Below, piece by piece: positions 57,119 to 64,000 of a stretch of DNA of 64,000 bases. This DNA is from Sipunculus nudus. Its lineage: Eukaryota > Annelida > Sipuncula > Golfingiida > Sipunculidae. How positions within the stretch are numbered: the stretch's first letter is position 1; the number at the start of each line of letters is the position of its first letter. The translations under genes and the position numbers were made by a program. The DNA is taken from NCBI GenBank assembly GCA_026874595.1, contig CM049308.1, forward strand, positions 26,396,367 through 26,460,366. Direction: 5' to 3'. The notes beneath the pieces were generated by a model. It was not told where the DNA came from. It worked only from the letters and a program-made list of their open reading frames with translations, and searched no databases.

Positions 57119-57535
57119 CTAGGTCTGTATAACGGTTCACTGGTGCACCGATTCTTCGCGATACAAATTCAAATATCGTATCATTATGGTCAGCTGTCCC
57201 TGTATCGATACTTTGACGATATGGGATCATCCAGTGAGAGGTGATATCTGACGTTTAAGATAGTCTGAGTCTCCCAGCAGAAGGTCAGACATCAAAGGTG
57301 TAATTCTACTGGTAAGAAACGAGGTAAATATCCTAATGCCTAATCGTTTGTAAAGCGAGTTCATTTATGGGGTTGAAATGCAGTTTACGAGAGTAAGTTT
57401 ATTTCCACATATCTATAGACAAGGGAAAATTCTGCTTGTATCATAAAGAATGATATGTGTATCGTTTCGTGAGCTGAGTATCGAGATACGTATATCGTAT
57501 CGTGAGATAATGTATCGGTTGCATGGTTTGAAAGG
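57119..57535. mobile_element. MITE-like element with CGTATCG motifs
   Basis: Left part GTATAACGGTTCACTGGTGCACC...TTCGCGATACAAAT and right part GTATCGTTTCGTGAG...ATCGTATCGTGAG...TGTATCGGTTGC are mutually inverted in a loose way; terminal ends are uncertain. Confidence 0.35.
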
Positions 57536-57552
57536 TTTGATTGTGAGCCATG

Positions 57553-57574
57553 ACCCCCCCCCCCCTTTTTTTTT
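57553..57574. repeat. Poly(C)-poly(T) tract
   Basis: C run followed directly by T run, then a (TTC)n stretch to 57599. Confidence 0.85.
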
Positions 57575-58410
57575 TGTATTTTGTTCTTCTTCTTCTTCTT
57601 TGGACCAATGTTTTTTTAAGTACAGTCTGCTGGCCAATCCAATTACTGCACCGCTGTTACTGCAGTCATCAGTTTATCAACAGCTGGTCGTTTAAGCAGA
57701 TAAGATCACCATTTGAGATCAGTGATAACGAAGATAAGAAAATTCAATATATATGTAATTGGCCTGATAACAGTTATGATTATATATAAACCACGGAACA
57801 TGTCCAACATGGGGAAGAGGGGAATTTTGATATAATTTGGATATGATATGTATGCGAGAGGGATAGGCAAAATGTGTTGAAGAAGGGATTCTTAATTAAA
57901 TCGCAACAGAATGGAAATTTAAGCATAAAAGGGTAGCCATGACAACATCGTCGTTTGGGGTGGCAGGCTGCCGCTCATAAAAGGGAAGAATATTGAATCA
58001 ACAGACCAGACTAGCGTCATCTGTTGGCGATGACTTACACTATGTATTTCTGACTTCCTATACTTTATATTGTTAAAATCGTATTTGTTATATCTCTTTA
58101 ATAAATAAAAAAAATTAAGCAATATTTAAGATGAGGTTTTTGCCGGGGTTTCTGGTAGGAATCTTGTTTCAACAGAATAAAACATACAAAAAATGACTCA
58201 AAGACCAGACCATAGCAGACGCGCAGTGCGCATGCTCTTGCATGGAAAGGTGTGTTAATAGCCCTATAGCGGTTAAATTCTGTAATAAAAAGTAGGCTAC
58301 ATCACAGAATATGCCTCTTTAATAAAAATAGTGCAATGCTTTGATAAAAGTTCATGTTTGTCCAAGAGACAGGTAATGTTAAGCTGCAGAGTAAGAAGTG
58401 CACGCAAATC

Positions 58411-58429
58411 CCCCCCCCCCCCCCCCCCC
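58411..58429. repeat. Poly(C) tract in duplicate copy 1
   Basis: About 19 C, at the same place in the unit as 59467-59490. Confidence 0.92.
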
Positions 58430-59466
58430 AACATCGTTCCGTGGTTTGTTAATCAACTGTATATTTGATTTTATTTGCTTAAAATCCATAACAGTTATGC
58501 CTGAAAACTCCACCGAAGGCGAGGAAAACACTAGTTACAACTTGCAAGAGCTAGCCTTTCAAGATCAGTGAACCAAGGTATATATACCCTGGACGGGTTT
58601 TCATATATAGATCTGAATATCTGAACAGAAGATGTCATATATAGCGGCAACGGCTCAGGGATACAATACATGGGCTTCGTCATTTAAATTTCTCTACCAG
58701 ACCATTTGATTTGCAGACTGTAACACGATATATGAATAAAGAGATAAAATGACCAGTCCGTTTTGAATTTCTTCATGCATTAAGAAACGGGCACTGGAGC
58801 ATACAGGCCGGTTCACGTGTTCCCGGTGCCGATTCTCATAGCAACCATGAATAATAGAAATTTTGTTTTGTTTAGTTATCTTATTATATTTTTACAACAT
58901 TTTCATGGAAGACTTTATAAAAAAATATTTACATTAGGGCCTTGTAATGTATTGATATATTATAATGAAATACAATGTCCATTAGGACCATTAAAATAAA
59001 TGACATCATTCAATATAGGAAGATGTTAAGCGAAAGAGCAATAATGTATAGGCATGCACAGCTAAAATCAATATACAAGCAGGGGTCGTAATACTTAGAA
59101 ATTTCCATCTTTTCAACAGGAAGGCATTAATACAAGTTTGCCTTTCCGCAAAAAACATTGCCTTGTCGCTTAAGATGCTTCCTATATCATCATGTCAAAC
59201 TTTAAGTCACACTTTGCTCAGTGCAAACCTGATCTGTCATAATTTCTAGTATGAATCTTGTTTCAATATAGTAAAACATACAGTACTGACTCCAAGACCT
59301 GGCGATAGCAGACGACCAGTATATATACTCGCAGTGTGTTAATATAGTGGTAAATACTGTATATTGCCTCTTTTATAATAAAAAGAATGGTGCAATGCTT
59401 AGATAAAAGATCATCTTTGCTAAGAGACAGGTAATTTAAAGCTGCAGAGTAAGAAGTGCACGCAAC

Positions 59467-59510
59467 CCCCCCCCCCCCCCCCCCCGCCCCCTATCCACCC
59501 CACCCCCTTG
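59467..59510. repeat. Poly(C) tract in duplicate copy 2
   Basis: A longer and interrupted C-rich tract than in copy 1. Confidence 0.92.
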
Positions 59511-60752
59511 AAACATCGCTCCGTGGTTTGTTAATCAACTGTATATGTGATTTTGCTTGCTTAAAGTCCGTAACACATGCCTGAAAACTCAACCAAAGCC
59601 GAGGAAAATGCCCGTTACAACTTGCTAGAGCTAGCCTTTCAAGATCAGTGAACCCAGGTATATACCATGGACGGTTTTCAAATAGATCTGAATGTCTGAA
59701 CAGGAGATGTCATATATAGCGGCACCGGCTCAAGAATACAACACCTGGGCTTCATCATTTAAATTCCTTTAATTGATATGCAGACTGTGAGATGATATAT
59801 AAATATGGAGATAAAATGAATTTCTTCATGCATCAGGAAATGGGCACTGGAGCATGACAGTTGCATCATGTGTACCTGGTGCCCATTCTCATAGCATCCA
59901 TGAATGATAGAAATTTGTTTTGTTAAGTTATTTTATTATTTTTTACAACATTTCCAGGGAAGAATTTATCAGAAAAAAATCTGTTTAGATAAGGGCCCTG
60001 TAATACAATGAGAAATCACAATGTCAATTAGGACCATTAAACTAAATGGCATTATTTAAAAGGAATATGTTAAGCGAAAGCGCAATAATGTATAGGCACA
60101 GCAAATATCGATACACATGCAGGGGTCGTAATACTTAGAAATTTTCATCTTTACAATTTGAAAGGCATTAATACAGATTTGCCTTTTCGCAGAAAAAATG
60201 CTATCCGCTAAAGATGCATGCATCCTATATCATTATATCAAACTTAAATCACACTTTGCTCAGTATAAACCTGATCCGCCATCTGACATGCCATCCTATA
60301 CATGCACATTTGCATGCAAAAAGAACAGAATGTTTTCAAAAGTAACGATGTTATATCAGAAATATTATTGTGCAGAGAAAAGGTACATGGAAATATAGGA
60401 GATGAAGGCCTAAATTCCGGAAAGTATAAAAATTTATAGACCATTTTTATCGGAAAATATAGGAAAAATAGGGATTTGCATGGAACACCTCCTGTAATTT
60501 TGTGTCATGTTTGTTACTACTTATCAGCTAATAAAATAAGGAAAAGATCTAGGTGTTCACTTTTTAAACGGATTAGTATAAAATGAAAAAAATGCCTTTC
60601 CGTGCATGCGTGCACATGTTTGCCTGTCTGAGACAGGTGGAAAGGAACGAGTTTAAAAATGCCTTCAATCTCCTATATTCATATCATATTTACATATATC
60701 TATCACAGAGATATGTTATTAAATCATAAGTGTATTTTTGAAATTCATAAAA

Positions 60753-60789
60753 GGAGAGAGAGAGAGAGGGAGAGAGAGAGAGAGAGAGA
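60753..60789. repeat. (GA)n microsatellite
   Basis: About 37 bp of GA with one GG interruption. Confidence 0.92.
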
Positions 60790-61139
60790 TGATAAAGGAA
60801 AAAGGTAGGATTCATGACTTTGAAACCGAATGCTCACTTGTGGTTATTCGGGACACCTCGGCGGACCGTTGCCATTCAGGCCAACTTGCAGTATAAATTA
60901 CGGATTTTCCGTTAGATGTCAGCACCTGCCCAACAAATTGGTGTGATTCTGATTAACAGCGCACTTGTCTTTAAATTCTTATATTGTGATCAGACCTCTA
61001 ATGAAGTAAGAATACAAACAAATTAAACAGGCCGTCACATTGCTTGAGGTACTCTGTACAACCCAACATCTAAAGTAACAATGACCTAAAAACAATATTA
61101 ACAAAAAAAAAACCTTCATTCTGACGAATGCAAGCCTCC

Positions 61140-61425
61140 GCCATTAAGTTATTATGCCCATATTCGAAGGTTCATTCGTGCATGAGTGATCGTAGATTTG
61201 GTGTTTATTTTTTTATGATTCTATGATTCCTCGACCCGGATCATGTATCGATCAACACCAAAATATAATCTGTTCTACATTCCCTCATTCCCGAAACGTC
61301 CTGAATAGTTCATGAGATTCCGTTCATGATTGCGTGAGTTATGTTGTGAACAAACAGACAAACACACACACACGGAGACATGCGAACGGGGAAGAACACA
61401 TACCACCCTGGCGGACGCAATGAGA
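61140..61425 (+). mobile_element. Family D SINE/MITE copy
   Basis: Collinear with 39745-39975: CCCATATTCGAAGGTTCATT, GTGCATGAGTGA, TCATGT...CAACACCAAAAT, GAGATTCCGTTCATGATTGC, then an ACAAACACACACACAC tail and CATACCACCCTGGCGGACGC. Confidence 0.65.
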
Positions 61426-61809
61426 GAATATACATAAAATCATTCTACACATAGATAATGTACGTTCTAGGGATATGCTGGGTTATAAGAATAAGGTAAC
61501 TCTTTTATCTCATGGCAATTTAAAAGAACATGTACAACTAGGCTACGTCATACACTCCACATTATACAACTAGTACAAGCAACATACAGGTGTTTGTCTA
61601 TATACCCGAATTATAGATTTACCCGAATTATGTATCTTTCATCACAATATGGAAATTAATTAATTGATTAATATGTTATCATACACCAAATGTTTGAACT
61701 TGTCCAAATATAAGGCATATGTGGTGTGTTTGTAATTTTTGTGCAAGGATTGACACCAATATATGAAAGTGTTTAAAGTCCGTATGTATTATTTTATACA
61801 ATATACTTA

Positions 61810-61945
61810 CCTTTCAGGGCATTTCGGGAATGGGCTATTGAAGAAACGGATTCCGGAAAGTCACCAAGGAATATTCACATATGTCGGGTCATTTATGCAC
61901 GAATGAAATGAGAATATGATCCGAATAAGTGAATGTGAACCTAAT
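61810..61945 (-). mobile_element. Family D SINE/MITE copy (internally deleted)
   Basis: TTTCAGGGCATTTCGGGAAT, CACCAAGGAATATT, CATTTATGCACGAATGAA and CCGAATAAGTGAATGTGAA match the reverse complement of 39735-39900 with internal loss. Confidence 0.6.
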
Positions 61946-62143
61946 ACTCGGCAGATTTATTTACTGCTTTGTATATTCATATACTGCTTTGTATACAAAT
62001 CAAGTAAAACTGCATTCTCCCCGGTATTTTCAATTTTAGGTAAACCAAGTTACCAGGTTTCATAATCGGTGTCACAGATTTTGAAAACAAATGTTAGCGC
62101 ATGCGCACGTTTAAATTTTTTATCATGCTTACTTCGCTGATTA

Positions 62144-62149
<6 letters not shown>

Positions 62150-62175
<26 letters not shown>
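62150..62175. repeat. (AT)n microsatellite
   Basis: Short AT dinucleotide run. Confidence 0.9.
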
Positions 62176-62640
62176 ACCTCCTTATTTCCAGAAACGGCCC
62201 TCACCAATGAACACTAATTAAGATATTAGAGAGTGAAATATTAAAAATTCAATTTGTTTTCATGATTGCACATGTCGGTCGTGATTCTATTAAGCGGAAA
62301 ATATAATTTGCCTGTTGAAAATACAAAGTGCATTCCGTTTAAGAGGGTCACCATGGAAACGATAATGGATTTAGCTGCAGTGCGGAGCTCGTGTTTAAAT
62401 TTGCTATCCTTTCTAATCTAACGGGGCAAAAAACACCTAACAATAGTTGCTTGAAAGTTACAAAGTATCAGTTTGGTGTAACATCGTGAAAGTAGTACAG
62501 TGTAAAAATTTAAACACTGATGAAATATTTGTTTTCTTTTTCCTGTACCTATAATCCATTGTAAATTGGTAATGTTTTACAATTCGAGCAAATGAAACTA
62601 GAAAATAAAATTAAGGCATTCGGCAGTGCCATCTTCATTT

Positions 62641-62890
62641 CTCTGAACGTTGGTAAAACGCTCGGCCGTCTCCGCTTGAGGCCTAGGTTCGATCCCCGGC
62701 GTTGCGATGAGAATGGTTGTAGTTGCCCGTTCATGGTCGGTGGAGTTCTCCCGGTCATCCTTTTCCCCGACACCTAGCAGCGCTATTTTGGCCCTCTGAC
62801 ATTTGAGGATCGTGTATTCACGACATCACCCCTACACACTACCGAACGTCACCAACGGAGCCATGGAGAGTACCTTATAACTAGTTTATA
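62641..62890 (+). mobile_element. tRNA-derived SINE
   Basis: A tRNA-like head (TTGGTAAAACGCTCGGCCGT) is followed by a B box GGTTCGATCCC at 62686-62696. The body GTTGTAGTTGCCCGTTCATG, GGTGGAGTTCTCCCGGTCAT is typical of an invertebrate SINE family. The A box is degenerate, so transcription is unlikely. Confidence 0.7.
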
Positions 62891-63005
62891 GCTAGTAAAA
62901 TATAAGAGTTTTCTTCTCTTTTCGCCAACGTGCGAGTTTTGTGTATTAAGTCTACTGTATACACCACTGTCACTACACTTGTTTGCATATGTGGAGCAGC
63001 AATGC

Positions 63006-63017
63006 CCCCCCCCCCCT
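63006..63017. repeat. Poly(C) tract
   Basis: Short C run. Confidence 0.8.
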
Positions 63018-63159
63018 TATTGTGAGATCCTGTATTGGTCCCCTGAACAATGGCGTAATTTGTCTTATATCTTGGGAGGAGGTGGTGACTCATAGGGGTA
63101 GGGTGGAGCAACGTTTTTGTAAACCTTTTAATAAAATTGTTTAATATCCATTGTTTCAT

Positions 63160-63205
63160 ATACACATATATATATATATTTATATATATATAAATATATA
63201 AATAT
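63160..63205. repeat. TA-rich microsatellite
   Basis: ACACATATATATATATTTATATATATATAAATA-type dinucleotide repeat. Confidence 0.85.
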
Positions 63206-63576
63206 AAAAAAATAAAAATTCCTATCTATTCTTAAATCTTCTTGTACGTATAATCTGTCCCAGTTTTGATCTAGACTAGCGTGTGAATATTTATTTCTTT
63301 CAATGCCGACGTTCATGTTAATATTTAGATGTTGTATTATATGTAGAAAGTAGTGTATGGGGGGAAAAGTCTGAAATCTTGTAGGCTTGTACATTAATTG
63401 TTTTTATGTTTTTTTTTTTAATAAAATTAATGCATTTAATTTTTTTGAATGTTTAACTGAATAACAAAAGTATATAATATATAAGTATATAATCTAGTAA
63501 TATTTAATATATATTAATATATATATATATATATGTGTGTAACTATTATTAATATCAGTATTTGAACTATGACAGA

Positions 63577-63755
63577 TGGGTCTGTCTCAAGTTAAATTGG
63601 GCCAGACCTATCATAAAATGCCATGGGGCTGAACCAATAACCGATATCGGCTATTGGGTCAGAACCATCAAGCCATCTTTGACCCACCTTAAGATCGATT
63701 ATTGGGTCTGCCCCAGCTTAAGAAGGTTATTGGGCCAGACCTATATTAAGGTAGG
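63577..63755. repeat. Degenerate minisatellite, ATTGGGYCAGACCTA units
   Basis: ATTGGG(C/T)C(A/T)G(A/C)CC... recurs four times with TTAAG spacers; a CCGATATCGG palindrome lies at 63641-63650. Confidence 0.55.
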
Positions 63756-63788
63756 CGAAATCGGAAGATGGGGCGCAACATGAATATG

Positions 63789-63803
63789 AATATATATATA
63801 AAA

Positions 63804-63835
<32 letters not shown>
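63789..63835. repeat. (AT)n microsatellite
   Basis: AT dinucleotides with an AAAATAAAT interruption. Confidence 0.9.
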
Positions 63836-63839
<4 letters not shown>

Positions 63840-64000
63840 TTGAGATATTGCAACCAAGTATAAAATAAAAAACAGGGTCAAACAGAAAGGCAGAAATGTA
63901 ACAAAAGTCTCTCATTCTAACTATTGATATACTCTCTGCCCTGTATATATAAATCTTACTCCCTGAATACCAGGGTCTATATATTATCACATTTAGTATC

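Larger units (their letters stand above)
58150..60285. repeat. Tandem duplication, ~1.09-kb unit
   Basis: GAATCTTGTTTCAA recurs at 58159 and 59253 (period 1094). Collinear landmarks include GAGACAGGTAAT, GCTGCAGAGTAAGAAGTGCACGCAA plus poly(C), CCGTGGTTTGTTAATCAACTG, CAAGATCAGTGAACC, CAGGGGTCGTAATACTTAGAAATTT and CACACTTTGCTCAGT. Copy 2 is diverged by many small changes. No coding capacity in either copy. Confidence 0.9.

Overview
The window is eukaryotic nuclear DNA, AT-rich and dominated by repeats, and contains only one recognisable host gene. Its make-up suggests a marine invertebrate, most likely a mollusc or other lophotrochozoan. The evidence is indirect: a BEL/Pao LTR retrotransposon, many short MITE/SINE-like families, long (AT)n and poly(C)/(G) tracts, and an 'AGCTCATxTGA...GTCCATCTGTCC' type repeat (33130-33240) of a kind common in mollusc genomes. 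I cannot name the species.

The host gene lies on the minus strand and spans 18837-43002. Three exons with consensus splice sites and matching phases encode a 155-residue secreted EF-hand protein. I identify it as the MCFD2 orthologue, the small EF-hand partner of the ERGIC-53/LMAN1 cargo receptor. The coding exons are 43001-42838, 40192-40035 and 18982-18837. A splice acceptor sits directly before the ATG, so at least one 5' non-coding exon and the promoter lie further up (above 43 kb, possibly outside the window). The 21-kb last intron contains two non-repetitive, GC-richer blocks (21965-22500 and 25680-26470) that resemble regulatory DNA.

Region by region: 1-8 kb is AT-rich with microsatellites and two copies of a MITE. 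8.08-9.77 kb and 14.3-15.9 kb are tandem arrays built around the palindrome GGTGGCGCCACC, and an inverted, shorter relative of the first lies at 33.5-34.25 kb. 23.5-24.6 kb is a tandem duplication with a 432-bp TRIM retrotransposon inserted in one copy; its LTRs carry tRNA-like Pol III boxes. 29.7-39.7 kb is a patchwork of repeat arrays, including TGACCTTTGACCT (DR1) arrays and a small cluster of MEF2 and NFI consensus sites. 43.97-51.0 kb is a decayed but complete BEL/Pao element with a 5-bp target duplication; a TTAA-type MITE sits inside the first bases of its 5' LTR. 52.5-54.65 kb is a heavily decayed LINE on the minus strand, visible only by translation. 58.15-60.28 kb is a 1.09-kb tandem duplication. 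A tRNA-derived SINE lies at 62.64-62.89 kb.

No rRNA, functional tRNA, CRISPR array or second host gene was seen. The most notable observations are the TRIM with Pol III boxes in its LTRs, the nested MITE that explains the apparently broken BEL LTR, and the recurrence of one 12-bp palindrome across otherwise different repeat families.
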